This document shows, in pieces, positions 37,443-50,776 of a stretch of DNA of 64,000 bases. This DNA comes from Aquila chrysaetos chrysaetos. Taxonomy: Eukaryota; Chordata; Aves; Accipitriformes; Accipitridae. A program made the translations under genes and the position numbers. Every line of letters begins with the position of its first letter. Position 1 is the first letter of the stretch. The stretch lies in assembly GCF_900496995.4 (NCBI RefSeq), contig NC_044009.1, forward strand, positions 47,786,005 to 47,850,004. Direction: 5' to 3'. A model generated the notes under the pieces. The model saw only the letters and a list, made by a program, of their open reading frames with translations. It had not been told where the DNA came from and did not search any database.

Positions 37443-37494
37443 CCTGTTTCTGTGAAGTTAATGGAGGTTTTGCTGTAATTTCAGTGGAAACAGG
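37443..37494. repeat. 52-bp palindromic relic of an ancient MITE-like family
   Basis: Outer arms CCTGTTTC (37443-37450) and GAAACAGG (37487-37494) are perfectly complementary. Inner arms TGAAGTTA (37452-37459) and TAATTTCA (37476-37483) pair at 7 of 8 positions. The body reads TTAATGGAGGTTTTGCTG. Both symmetry and wording fit a non-autonomous DNA-transposon-like palindrome seen across amniote genomes; a diverged relative is present at 22.82-22.87 kb. No transposase is nearby. Confidence 0.6.
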
Positions 37495-40400
37495 ACCTTA
37501 AATTGTGAAATCCCCTAAAGAGTTTTCTGAAACCTGTTAGTCTGCAGCGTGACTGTCACTTCTATGGCAACAACATGACATTGTTCACTCCTAATTGTTT
37601 TGACTGCTTATTCATACGAGTGGATTATTATGCACATTGGCGCTTTGTGAGAACTGATTTGTGAAAAAATACCGCTGAGGAAAATAGATTTAAAATGTCC
37701 TTTTAGCATTACATTCTGCACATAGGGCAAATACATATGGAAATAATTCAGACAAACTTTTTTGTTGGAATTTTATCGAACAATAGCAGAAGAATTCTGA
37801 CTTCAGAAATGGGGAGATCTGATCACTAAGGTTCCTTTTAAAGCATAATTAGAATTTTAAAAAGGATCAGAGACACAGTGGAGATAAAGTTTCCGTTTTC
37901 CCCAAATGTTCTGTAGAGGAAATCTGAAGAGAAAATTTCAGCCAGGGCAAATTTAGCACAATTTCCAAGTGTGAAAACAGGTGGGGACGTCCTTTTTGTT
38001 ATTTGTACAGATCTCTTGTTTTCACTCAACAGGGGTACAACTTAACCTTACTGTGAAAAACCCTGGTACTGTGACTACAGGCATGGCACTGAGGAAAAGA
38101 GCATGAGTTGTCCTTTGCCACTTGACTTCCAGTTGAAGTTCCTTAAAGTGTCTGAGCACCTCCTTCACATTGTATCTTCTCTTACAATCATCTTCTGGTT
38201 ATGTCACCTGATCTTTCCCCTTGCTCCTTTTGTAATTTTCCTCCTTTTTTAATTGTGTGTGTGCATGTGGTTTTGGTGGTGGTGGTGGGGTGCATGCAGC
38301 ATACAAACCAAATAATGCAAGATATTCCTTATTTCTGTGAAGGAGCCCTCCAGTTCCTCCCTGTTTCCTCCAGGATATTGCATCATATTCCAACTGGTCC
38401 ACCAGGATTTCCATTTTCTTCCACCCTCCAGTGAACTCAGAGTCCTCGTAGGTTATTTAAAGATTTTTCAAAAGACTTAACAAGGTTATTGCCACTAAAG
38501 TGCTTATTTCTCAGAGGACTGAGAAAAAGTAATATGCAGTTTAAGGCACAGAACTTTACAAAATCTTTTTGGAGAAGAAACCTCCAGACTTTGTATTTAG
38601 GTATCTGGGACATATACCTTGATGATATGCAACTATTGTCAACGTGCTGCTACATATATTTTAAATATGACAGGACTTCAATTATAAATTACTTACTTGT
38701 TTCTGTATTATTTTAAATGGTAGTTAAGAAGTTCAAAGCCATTTCATTACTACTGCGAAATTTATCTGTGGAGCCATTAGAATAAAAAGTACTTATTTGC
38801 TTTGTGACTTAAATTGCACCATTGTGGGGTATCAGCTTGCATTTTAAAGCTGTAAATTCACGAAATTACATTATGTTTATAGTTGTCATCAAAATATAAA
38901 AAGGAACATTAATCTTCTCGAATTTAATTTTGCCTGGATTTTAATTCCATTGCTTATTACCAGAGGGATTTATAGAATTTTTTTTCTTAATATCTCTGAC
39001 TTCACAAAGTTTATGTTTGAAAAAAATTATATGCTACAGTACTAAAGTAATTTTCTAGTTGATAGCTTTAGTATTGCCTTCTTATTCTCTAATAATTTAC
39101 ATACAAGTATTACAGTACTCCATTTTTGTCCCAGTTCAATAGAAATTTTATGCCTGCAATATTTCAGCCCTCAGCTGAAACACAGTGCTAGGAACGAGGT
39201 CAGAGTTACCCAAGGTCTGCACCAACTTCTCAAAGCCCTGCTCAGATTAGAGCTGGAACCAGATGCCCTACTGAGAAAAGATGCTCTGATACCTCTTTTA
39301 GCTGTTAAGTGTTTTTTATTGTTAGATTCAGGTTCCTTTTCCAGCAAACTTCACCTTTCCATCTCTTTCTGCTATTAAATCTCCTAGAGCATGGGCTGGG
39401 TATTGCTGAGGTTTCATGCATCCCTACGTGATCATCCCTCTCAGCTACACAAATATATCCCTGGCTGCTTCGTTCACGCTGATATGAGACAAGCCTGTTT
39501 TGTCCCACGGTTTTGAAGTCTTGCATGAGGTCCAAGATGAGAAAGGTGTGTAACATTTATTTGTCTTATGACTAGATGTGGGAAGAGCAGCTGAAGTAAG
39601 AAGATGCTACAAGAAAAATGTACTCTTGCCTAGATCTCAAAATGCTTTTGTTTAACAGTTTAGGCTTGTTCCGTTTTTAGGTTTCTTAATAAAATCAAAA
39701 GAATAAGCTGAGAAATGGTGAGAAATTACTCGCACTGCTCATTGCTTGCTGTGTGGTCACTGGGTGAGCCCCCATGAGATTCACTCCTTCCTGGAGACTT
39801 CATTCTTTGCTGGTAGGCATCAGGGTGAGCAGGTCAACAATTGTTGAACTGCCCATTTGGGGCAAATTTCTGATACTGGAAATTACCACCAACATCCAAG
39901 TTCAAGGAGAAATCTCTCTTTTATCTCTAAGTCAGGCACTTTTCATCATTGCCTGCCGCACTCTTTTGTTGCCTGAATTTGTATGGGTTGTATTTTAGCT
40001 CTGTTGAGAGAACAGCAGGTCCTACATTATGAAACATTTTCATACAGGGCAGCTTAGCTCTCCATGTATTTCCTTATGGATTTTGCTTTTTCCATTTTGT
40101 TCTACAAAAGCAGGCAGCAGACGGTTTCCAAAAGGGATTCTTCGCAATGTTTGCTAACCTGACTTGAGAGAGGGAAACAGTTAATTTGGACACGCTCATT
40201 TAGAAGATCTTTTTACTGGTCCTTGTGGGAAGACAATGATTTACTTGCAGATATTAAAATCTCAAAAATGTGACTGAGATGCTAGTTTAATAGAAGTCAG
40301 AACTTATAAATATTCCATGTGCCTGGGATGGTATATTGCATTTCTGCAATTTTCATGCTGCTATTATCTATTTTTATTATGAGCTTTATTCTATCAGCAG

Positions 40401-43075
40401 CTCTGATAACTTCAGTAAAAAAGTTTATTTAAGAAAGCAAATCCAAAAAGCTTTTCATTGTAGACTAAGTTAGTGTATTTTTGGACTGTCAGTCATTCTT
40501 ATATCTAGTCGGGATTTATTGCCTGTTTGTCACTTGTAGTCTACAGATTATACTTATCAGTAAACAAAGACCTGTCTTTTATTATAGCTTGTGCATGTCA
40601 AGGATGATTTTTTACTTACCTTCAACATCAGACAAACCAATTTCTGAATATCCTGCACCTCTAGTTTGTCAGTTCATGGGATGACATGACACCCCAGTTG
40701 TCATTGTTGAGGGTCTGGCTATATTAAGTATTATGTTAGTGTCTAATTCGTGGATCTGTGACTGAAAGTATAAATGTGAACAAACTGTGATAGATAGGTA
40801 GGTTGGTTCTCACAAGTTCCTTAGGATTAAGATGGTTTGGGGTCCAATGTAAACTCAACATTAAGAAAAATGTGGTTGATTTCAGAGTTTCAAGAGTTCT
40901 TTTTTGATGACCAATCTGCTAGACCATGTGTCAGGGAGGGAAACTGAACAGAGAGATAATTTACCTCTCTTATAAAAACTGATCCAGGATCTTTCTGCTT
41001 ACCTACCTACATTGGTTAGTGCAGTTACACAGTGAGGAGGAGGCATTTGCATGGGGCCACATCCTTCATATGCGTTTCAGACATACTAAATAAATAATAC
41101 ATCCATTACTAATGTCTCAGCAGGATGATCTTTCACCCTTTTGCTCTAGTCTCCGGGAAGCCATTGTAGTTCCAGTTACAGTCATGCTCTTCTAATTTTT
41201 GAAAAGGTTAACACAGTTTTATCTTTAATAGCTGCTTGATCATTGCAGAAGCTAACAAGTCATGTTGGAAACATTAGTCAGGGAGACAGGGAAATATATC
41301 TGGATGTCTCACACAATTATAAGGAGAGTTATTCTCCTGCTGTTATCACTACATTACCATGGCTGGTATTGAAATGACATATTTAATAGGGAAGAGTACA
41401 TGAGGTTCAAGAAGCTTTGGGTGCTTGCCAGCAGTGGAGTGTTTGCCTCTCTCTCCACCATCTGGTCATCTGCTTGTCCAAACCATCTCGTGAAAATAGT
41501 CAGGCTATTGTTGCTTCTCTTATGTTCAAGGATCCCACGTTGGTACTTTCATTAAAGGGTATCACCATGTTCACTGCCATAGTGATTTGATTAAATGGCA
41601 GAGCGCTGTTAAGTAGATAGCCAAATAAAACAGCTTTTCTTTTAAATGTACCTAGCTAAGCATATGCACCTCCATGTAAATTGTCTTTGATAAATGAATT
41701 GTAATACAATTTTTTCATTCATTTAAAAAACTAATCTTGACATTTTTCCCACATCTTCTCACTGACCATATCCAGCAGAGCTCCCTCTTGACCAGGAAAA
41801 AAAATCCCTCCATCTCTCCTGCTTTGGGCTTCACCTTCTCTGGATGGCCTGGTCAGTTGGGACCCATGCAATGGCTTGGAAAATCAGAAGATGTCACTTC
41901 TTCCCTGCTTCCCCAGCTCAGCATTCAAGGGCAGACACCAGCATTGCACGGTGGTGGTGCAAGGCCAGCTTTGCTTTGCTCTCGCCTCCTCCTCAACGTA
42001 GAAGAGAGCAGATACCGAGGCAGAGGCAACGCTCAGGTGTCTCTGCACGCACAGGATCCCAAGAGAGAATGCTTTGCTGACCCTGACTGTCTCCTGTGTT
42101 CAGCACCTGCCTATGCTTAAAGACAAGCCTGATTTAGGCTCTATAAATAGAGATAAACTGAAAAAAAAACCCCAAACTGCTGCGATCAAGCCTGTTACTT
42201 ACAGCCTTGTACCTTGTTTACGGTACATCTCTTGGTGTTACGCTTCCTGATTCCACCTGCACTTGAGCGTGCCACACACAGAGACATCGCTTTTGCACTG
42301 CAGCTGGGAAACCTCGCCAAAACAAAACTCAGCAGGAAATGTTGGTTAAGTCTATGTGGCTCGGATGTTGCATAATTTAATGGCCACACACAACTAGAAG
42401 AGCCTTTTTCTGCTTCATAAAGTAGTTAGGAAACCAACGTAATACGACTGTGAAAGCGGATTGCATTTCTAATATATTTGCATGTTGAACTCCTTGAAAG
42501 AGCAGAGAAGCTTGAAATGGCCTGAACAGGAAACAAAATAAATACCAGAGGGAGAAAAGCTGGAGGAGGAGCTGGGAGAAGCACCACTGCCCATACTCTT
42601 TTAGCTGCCAGATTAGAAACGATGCATTTTGCACTCTACAGATTAGGTATCAGGTGCTGAAGTGACATGAAAACTGGAGTCATGGGACAGGTCAAGCAAC
42701 GTAAGCAAAATCAGTTGCCTTTCATGTGTTTTCAGCCACAAATCCAACCTCTTTCCAACCATCCAGATTAGAAAATGTTATAATTCTTCCCACGGTGTAT
42801 GTAGCCATGTGCTCTAGGAAAGGGGCAGGTGGATGCAGATATGTTTAAGTTGCTTTTTCACTTGAAGAGAAAAACTATATTAACTTGGAGATCAGCACAC
42901 TCATCTAATGTTATTTGGCAGTAGTCTAAACTATGGCTTATTTCTAGTATTGTGATGCATTTCCTTGCTCGCTTTAGTTCATAAAATATTTTGTACAGAA
43001 AGACTACAAACAAAACAATGTTTAGTACATATTCCTTTTTATTACAAAATATAATATCATTATAGTACTTTTATA
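37495..43075. other. non-coding stretch, candidate conserved block near 38.8 kb
   Basis: No gene is supported. A (GGT)5 run is at 38275-38289. The segment 38740-38980 is AT-rich, complex in sequence and free of repeat signatures, the texture of many conserved non-coding elements. A GC-richer patch at 41810-42110 yields overlapping frames in two registers without domains. The rest is unremarkable. Confidence 0.45.
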
Positions 43076-43200
43076 TACTACGTATGTACGCATACATCTA
43101 TATATATAATAATATATCTACATTGATATCTATATTGGTAGACATAAATAGATATCAACATTGATATCGATATAGATATATATATCTCGATATGTATATT
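43076..43200. repeat. AT-rich (GATATA)-type degenerate simple repeat with hairpin
   Basis: A degenerate tract of TATA/GATATC words. It contains a perfect 11-bp inverted repeat (TTGATATCTAT at 43123-43133, ATAGATATCAA at 43148-43158, 14-base loop) and a repeated word ACATTGATATC (starting near 43120 and again at 43158). It is probably a decayed microsatellite able to extrude a hairpin. Confidence 0.8.
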
Positions 43201-46200
43201 TGTAAAAACACTTCATGTTTAAGAAATGAGTACTCTAAGTAAAATATAACTAGCAACATCTTTGAAAAAATCTGCAGATGTTAACAAGGTTGCTCAGGTA
43301 ACTGTTGATACCGAAGTAACGCAAAGTTTCTTGTATGCAAAATACAGTGGTTTAGTGAAGGCACACGTTGCGAGTAAGGCACAAAGAAATTATACTCAGT
43401 GCAATAAGGTCAACATTTACCCACATCTAACTACATATTAGCTGAATATAGGTTAATATTGCAGCATCTTTGGTAACAATTTTCACTAAAAGTAGTGTTT
43501 TAGTTGCAATATTTGTAGCTAATATCACATTGAACTACTATCCGATTACATTTAAAGTATTTTAGCGGCTTAGCATTACTACTGGACAATGCTAGTTAGT
43601 CACTGTAATTGCCTAAAGATTCCATATTACTTTTAAATAGGGAAAAGAAAGACTAATGAAGTTACACAATTAGAGTAATCATAGCTAATGGCTAAACAAG
43701 GGTGTGAATTGCGTCTATGGAGCTCTTCTGCATTCTTTGATGTCCTGGGTTTAATGACACTTAGCTGAATCTTAAGAGCAGAAGCTTAAGAGAAATTAAA
43801 TGTTCCCCATCTAGAGCTGATGATCTGAGATTGTGCAACAGCTTAAAAAGATTAAAATTCTAGCTGAAAGCCCAGCCTACATTTATTATAATGCAGTTAT
43901 TGCAATAACATTTTGATTTTTACTGTATCATCTGAAAATATTTTGTCATTAGAAAAAAATCTATAGAAGCGGTAAAAGAGGCAGAAAAACAATTCTTTAG
44001 CTTGCACAATTTCGGGAGATGTTTCTGACCTGAGCTATGTGTAGGCACTTGGGGCAAACCCTGAGATCCTGTCTTGTGGCCACCTCCTGGTATGCAGGGT
44101 GAGAACCTGGAGTTCCCAAGCAGACCTACAGCAGGGAGGGTGCTTGGGGCATCGAGAGCATCTCAAAGATAGTAGATGTGTCTTTGCTAAAACTTCTCAG
44201 ATCAATACCACTAGCTGGGAGGGAAATGCTTTGGGCTGAGATATCTGGGGGCAAGTCTGTAATGATTCTGGGTAGTCTTTGCAGCAAAACAAATGGCCAC
44301 ACCAGCGTTCAGAGAAAAGAAGGTATAAGTGATTTTTTTTGAACATTTTAAGTGAGCTCAAAATATGAATTTTTGAGCTAAAACTGAATTTTATGGAAAG
44401 TAATTTTTTTTTTCTAGCTAAAGCACTATCTTCCTTTGGTTTATGTAGACTATTTGCACTTGCATATTTTGTAATGTTGGATTTCTCTGCTGCTTAATGT
44501 AAACACTGGGCAACGTCTCGGCTATTTTATCAAGAATGTTATACTAAAAATGAATGTGTCAACATGAATAAACCTAGAAAAATTCAAAATAATTGGACAA
44601 GTAGCTTCTATTGCAGCATCCAGCTGACTAAACTAATAGTAACTGAGAATGCTATGATGGAAATTTCAAGACATACGGTGCAGAAAACACATAAAAAGCT
44701 AAACGATGACTAGTATTTATAATTATGGGAACTGAAGGAGGTACAGCAAGCATTGCTTCTCACACAAGCTTGTGGGCCTTCGTAGCTGACCGTTAATATC
44801 TGATGTTTCGCCTTTCAGCAGGGTTGTTGGGGAGCTGCATATCCGAGGTGGATTTGTATCCCAGGCACCCTTGGTCTGTTTTTGCAAGGAGAACACGCTT
44901 TCCAAGAGTTTTTTCTATTTTCTCTGGGATGTTTTACCCATCACTGTAATGCTGAAGGACTTCAAAGCACAAAAATTTCAAGCACCTTATTATGCTTTCT
45001 AACCTTGATAACAATGCCACAGCCTTACAAAAAATATTATGTACAGAATTAATCGTATCAGTGACCTTTAACTACAAGGTTTGTAACATCTGTGGTACCA
45101 TGGCCCATGATCCCGTGGTCATCAATGAAGAATTAATGAAAGTTTGACATGAAATTACAACAATGAAACAAAACCTGGCTCCAGAAGAAGGAAAATGGAA
45201 CAATGCTGACTGAAACTGCTGCTGTAACTTGTGACAGGCTTTGGCCATAATCCACCACCTAAACCTGTATGCGTGTCCACTCAGTTTAACCCCAGTGTGA
45301 CAAGGTACAAAACCCAGTCTGCAGAATCCAAAAGAATAACTATGATAAATTAAATAAATGGCTGCTTCTGCTTTTCCCCCCAGAGGCTGCTGGTACAAAA
45401 GCTCTGGAGTCATCTGCAACTTCCACCGGAGAGCAAAACCAGCACTGAGCGGCTCAGATCCTGGGAAAAGCATCTCAAAAAGTAGCTGCAACTACCAAGA
45501 CTGTCATTAAAAGGGCTCCTTCAACCTGTCAAGTTTAAAAAAAACCAGGAGATAGGAACGAACTTCCAACAGATGTAGCTGTCATTTAAGATTAAAGCAA
45601 AAAGCTGGTGGTACAAAACCTTATGATGTGTGCAATCACGCTTGTTTGTACCGAAGCAAAAGTAGCAACATCTCTTAAAATATTTCAGTTAAAAATAAAA
45701 GAACAAAGTGCACCAACAGTAAATAAATCAAGACACTGAGTAGAAGAGCTCCACAATATGTCCACACATGCATCCTATAAGCGTCTCAAAGCCCTGTCCT
45801 CAAGGACAAATAATCCCTTCAAGAAATCATTTGCTTTCCTTTTCACAAAGCATGCTGAAACATGAAGTCATAAATTCTCCTTCTGACAAGAGGAAAACAT
45901 ACCTGCTCTAAAAGTGAGTGAAATAGGGCAGAGGAATAGTTAACAAACCCCAGTCGTTATGCAGTGTCGAGTCTGGGCAGAGGAGAGCTGCCGGAGTCCC
46001 TGGCCCAGGATCAAGTGCTTAGGAAAGAAGCAGGGAAGATAGTTGTTTTAGGAAAATAGCCCCATTTCAAACCAAGCAGCCATCCTATCTAACACAAATT
46101 AGTAGTGCTTCCAAAACCAAGCCTCCTGCTAACCTGGAAATAAAGTAATCTTCCCATATTAATCTGTACCGTGTCCAAACACCGCACGTGTCCCCTCAGC

Positions 46201-46386
46201 CAAAAGAGTAAATGGTACAGATAGCACCTCATGTCGCCAGGGCCTTTTTCAGCTTCTCGGGACCAGAGAGGATTGAGTGAATAGCCTATTGCATACACGA
46301 AGTGAGGATAATTGCTTTCAGGTGAAAGAAGCTTACAGTCATATCCAAAATCCACTTTTACTCAAGTAGAAGCAAGCCATCTATAT
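43201..46386. other. non-coding stretch
   Basis: AT-rich with a slightly GC-richer part at 44030-44240 and at 45070-45480. A 139-codon minus-strand frame (45072-45491) has no domain that I recognise and no splice or promoter context. No repeats were recognised. Confidence 0.5.
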
Positions 46387-46410
46387 AGAGAGAGAGAGAA
46401 AAAAAAAAAA
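46387..46410 (+). repeat. (AG)6-A12 simple repeat
   Basis: Six AG units run into twelve A. No SINE body is attached. Confidence 0.9.
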
Positions 46411-47320
46411 GCTTCATGGAAATGTGTCTAAACTCTTGCACATTTTCCTTAACTAATAAAGAAAAACATCATAACTTTTTGGTTGCATTTGTATTTCAGA
46501 AATTATCTCTTTCCTGTTCTACATATATGGCTTTAAAACATCCTTTTGTGTTGTTTTACCTAATACCTTAACGCTTGCATACAAAGGAATGTAATTTTCC
46601 AATTACTGCTTCTGCCACACACATTAGAATTCCTTCCCCAGTGAGTGAAATTCTAACTTTTAAGAGTCTATCCAATTATTTGTATTTTAAAAATCATCTT
46701 GGCTAATCACTGACAAGCTGCACAGTACAAGAAATCAGTTGAGTGCATATTTTTTAAAAGTACTGTATAATCAAACCATTTAACCAAGCATTTTATATGT
46801 CTCGGGACAAAACAAACCTCTGTCAATAAAATTACAAGGCATATCGCAATCTACAACAGATGCTTTATTGAATTCTTTAAATATATTACTCTATTACCAT
46901 CAGCTCATGTCACTGTTACACTTCAGGTGAAACCTTCTTAAATGAACACCAGATAAAGGATGGACCTGTTGCAGCAGTAGATTTACTGTTATGGATTTAA
47001 GAGGTCTCCACTGTATTCACATTACTTTATTACCATTTAGCACATTCTAATTAAAAATAAAAAGACTTCTTCCCTTTGCCTTCTTCCCTTGTGCATTTTG
47101 AAGTGATTTAATTCTAAAGAGAAAGAGCAAACGACAGATCAAAAGAAAATGTTAGACTATAAATTACCTGCTTCTCTGGACATATGGACTATTCATTAAG
47201 TACGAGGTTGAATGCTAGTTAAATTCCTTGCCTGTCAGATATGCTAATTCACCCAAGCCCTTTTACACATCATGTAAGACATTCCCATGCTGTGATTTAG
47301 GGAATTGCTTCTCAAACGGA
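46411..47320. other. non-coding AT-rich stretch
   Basis: No gene or repeat recognised; AT-rich with ATTA-type words. Confidence 0.55.
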
Positions 47321-47329
47321 AGCTCCAGT

Positions 47330-47720
47330 TCCCAAAGACTCTCCAGCCGCATCTATGCTGGTACAGCAAAGACCGGCACCGCTCACTGGGAGGGACTCAC
47401 CCTTGCTTTTAACTTCGAAGAACGGAAAAAAGGCCTTTGCTCAGGATTCCCGTGCCCAGGCACGGTGCAGACGTGGCTGTACCACCCTGCCTTCCCAGCA
47501 CAGCCCCGCAGACCTGCCGGTGCCAGCGCCAGCTCCGGCTGCACCAAAGACAAAGCAAAAGTCCTGCTCTCGGACAGCAAAGCATCCTTCCCGATAGCCT
47601 GACCTTGGGGAATGGCTCACGCGAAGAGAGGTGCAACTGAGGCATCCAAAACACATCTGCTTGGGCTACAACCAGGAGTTGGGGCCGAGCCCAGACCCCA
47701 TCGGCATGTGTGCAGGATCA
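47330..47720. other. CpG-rich patch A
   Basis: In contrast to the AT-rich surroundings, this 390-bp stretch is GC-rich and keeps roughly 18 or more CpG dinucleotides by eye. Open frames run through it in several registers on both strands, which is expected from low stop density in GC-rich sequence; none looks like a known protein. It could be a small orphan CpG island or a GC-biased segment. No promoter element can be assigned with confidence. Confidence 0.45.
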
Positions 47721-48734
47721 GGGAGGCAAGCCCAGGCAGGTGTCTGCTCTACCATTGCCATTAAAAACCTTAAATTAACTTAATTAGCATTGGATCACGT
47801 CCCAAGAAGGTAAGCAATCTCAGCAGGGAAGATAGCCAAAAAATTTGCTAGGAATAGAAATGAGAGGTATACGGACTTGTCTTTCTCTTGGAAAGACTCA
47901 AGTCTACCTAAATGGAAGTGGCACCAGTCAAATGCTGGGCTCCCCCATCTTTGAAAGTGTCCAAATCTTTAAAGACAGCCTGTGCCAGCAGCGCTTGTGT
48001 TTTCTACTAGCGAGGCAGCGAAATTACATTCAAACAGAAATGGATTTGCAGAAAAAACTGCTTTGCTGGCAGCCTAAAAGTATGTTAATGGGAGAGTGCG
48101 TAACCCATACCTTTTTGTACGTTGGGAAAGGTTTGTGGTTAAAAATAAGCACAGAACTTTGTTGGACATACAAAGTTGCAAAGTACCTACATTAAGGCTA
48201 CATTTATTATTTAATTTTTAAAAGCCCCATAGAATTTGCAATATTTATGCAAAATTTGCAATATGGTAAAATTGTCATTATTCATGGATGAAAGTCCTGA
48301 ATGCTCATTGTTGGATTTTTTTTTTTTTTTTAAATGTTGATGATTCTTAACATTCAGAAAAATAAGAAGCTAATTTGCACTGGTTAGATCCTAGCAAAAC
48401 CCTGCCAGAATCAGCTTAGCCTTCTCAGCAGACTTGAGTGAATGCAATTTAGCATTCTCCAGCAATCCTTAGCACTTCCCAGGCTTCTTGTCATCAGAGA
48501 CTTGCCAAAGTATTTTGAACCGCTTGCTTTTTTCTGACTTAGATAAACATCCTGTAGGAAATTAGATTAATACTAGTTCACAATGGAAAACCTTTATGAC
48601 CCTGTTCCATTATTACTACTCAGATCATCATTCACATCATGAATAAACATGTGGGGTATTTCTCCTGGAAATACATTATGCTGCTAAAAGGCTATGTTGT
48701 TTAAAGCTACCTTTGCCTTGCTGGAAGGCAAGAG
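47721..48734. other. non-coding stretch between the CpG-rich patches
   Basis: A 116-codon frame (47845-48195, non-ATG start) has no recognisable domain. The word AATTTGCAATAT occurs twice about 24 bp apart near 48235-48262. A run of 16 T lies at 48316-48331. Confidence 0.5.
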
Positions 48735-48920
48735 GTGGGGGTGAGGCAGGCTGTCTCAAAAAGCTTCCCCTCTCGCCAAAGTGAGCCGCTACAGCGAACT
48801 TCCAAAAAGCAAACAACCTCTCTGAAAGGCGCACGAGCTGGCGCCGGTGGTCGACCTGCTCTGGTGGATCAGGTCCAACGGTGTCCCTTGCTTTGCTGGT
48901 GTGGAGCTCGCTTCAGCAAG
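48735..48920. other. CpG-rich patch B
   Basis: About 12 CpGs occur within roughly 170 bp (for example GGCGCACGAG, GGCGCCGGTGGTCGAC near 48840-48855), far above the surrounding sequence. It may represent an orphan CpG-island-like element or a young GC-rich insertion that I cannot classify. The frame through it shows no known domain. Confidence 0.45.
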
Positions 48921-50720
48921 GCGTGCTACGCTCACTGTGGAGTAGAGGATGAATGAACATCATTAAGGATATAAGATCAGGGCCAAAGGCAGTCTCACTC
49001 CTCACCCTCTCTCCAGAAGTGCCAGCACTGAATGGCACAGGCTAAGAAATAGGGGATATTGCCTTAGACTAGACATTTTTTTTCTTTAAGGTCTTTTATA
49101 GCATACCTGAGTCTCAGGTTAAAGTTTTTCCCAGGCACTAGGTAGGGACAGATTAAGGAAGCTGAAGTTTAATCACAGGTTGACGTTGCACTTCAACATG
49201 GTTTTTGCTAGGCGGGTTTCCAAACGGAGGAGCACATGGTTAAAATTTATTTGGGACGTTTCCCTGCACAGCAAGTGTACCAAAAGGAAATTCACTTCCG
49301 TGATAGAAGAGAAATTTTCTGTGTATGTGAAACCACCTCAGTCATTTTGGGGTATAATGAAGAATAGGTTGTCCAGTTTTAATTGGATATGCACATCAGA
49401 GAGTAGATATTAACTACTAAGCAGGAATTTGGTTATAGAAATTGGGGTTCTCACTGTCATTTTTGTGAAAAGCACCACTGATTAATCATGTTGTGGCAGG
49501 AGGCACAAGGCAATCTTGTCAACAACAGCCTTAAAGTTGTTGGGTTTTTTTTCTGACAGAAGGCAAAGCAGAATTTTCATCTGGAAAAAAACCAGTATTG
49601 TTCTTTGTTCTCCTAAAGAGTGGTCCTTCGAGAGAAATTGTCAGATAGTTGAGAACTTGTTCTTTCATTTTATTCTCCATCTTTCAAAGCAGTTCCCAGG
49701 ACAGAGTAGCTTTCTGGGAACTGAACCATGGTACATGGGTTAAAGTTTTCAGAAGAATGGATTATGGATTGCCTGCATATGATTTTTTCCTATTACGAGA
49801 TTGATGTGCATACGTACAAAGTAAGTTAAACTCAAGACTATAGCCAGACTCTGCTTCACTGATTTCTCCTCCCTGAGAACTACTCTCGGAGCCCCTAAGG
49901 GTAATTCCAGCCCTCAAATGTACATAACTTATTAGAATGACATTGAAAGTCCGGCCAATTAGTGAGACCATAAATCTGAATTAAAATGTCCACTTCTGAA
50001 GATTTTTGGTTGCTGACACTGATTGCGATCGCTCTTGCTTTAACATTCCCGAAGAAGGAAATTGTGCAGTGGGTTTGCATGGTTTTGTTTGTGCATAACT
50101 GATATTGTGTCTCATTGGTAGCGGGTACAGAAGATTTAGAGTGGTTGGAAAGATGAGGGGAGGAGCCGGCAGTTCACACTTCAGTAGTCAGAGCTGCTAA
50201 ACTTAAAATTCAAGCTACATTCCTGTAAACATGAAATATGAGGACGAGGAAGTGATTTAAATTTATGAATAGGGAATAATGTTCTCCCGCTCTAAAACTC
50301 TCTTACCATTTGCTGTAGCTAATGATGGAATGGTTTGTGAATTTACTTTGTGACTAAAATACAGATTTAAGCAATTCTGAGCTTTTAGAACATCAGAGTT
50401 GGATGGCACGCAATCAGATGTAATTGTCAATTATCGCAATATATCCATAAAGACAAAGTCATTAAACAGCGGTGAAACTGCAGATGGTTTGAAAGGTATC
50501 TAAACGTTTCTAAATTTAGCCCAATTAAAATAATAGACCAGTGTAAAAAATAGTGCTTTAAGGAGTCTGAGGGGGAAAAAAATGAAACCAGTGTTCTAGT
50601 AGTCTCTGCTCTGTATAAATAAAGCTCTAAAGATTCAGAGACAAGAGACCTTAATTGAAGTCCGTTAAAATTAATAGAGGAATAAAAACCAGACAGAAAT
50701 AGAACAGGAAGGAAAACGTG
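48921..50720. other. non-coding stretch
   Basis: No gene, RNA or repeat is supported; short domain-free frames only. Confidence 0.5.
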
Positions 50721-50771
50721 CCAAGGGAGTTTCAAAGTACTGATTGTACCAAGGGAGTTTCAAAATACTGA
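50721..50771 (+). repeat. 28-bp tandem duplication
   Basis: The unit starting CCAAGGGAGTTTCAAAGTAC at 50721 recurs at 50749 with one mismatch over 23 aligned bases (AAAGTACTGA versus AAAATACTGA). It is a recent-looking local duplication with no repeat family attached. Confidence 0.92.
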
Positions 50772-50776
50772 GTGCC

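Noticed and set aside
45072..45491. 139-codon minus-strand frame.
   Set aside because: No known domain and no promoter or splice context; plausible by chance.
50385..50420. CATCAGAGTTGGATGGCAC resembles the CR1 3' motif 'cagagttggaagggacc'.
   Set aside because: Only about 20 bp match and neighbouring CR1 blocks are missing.
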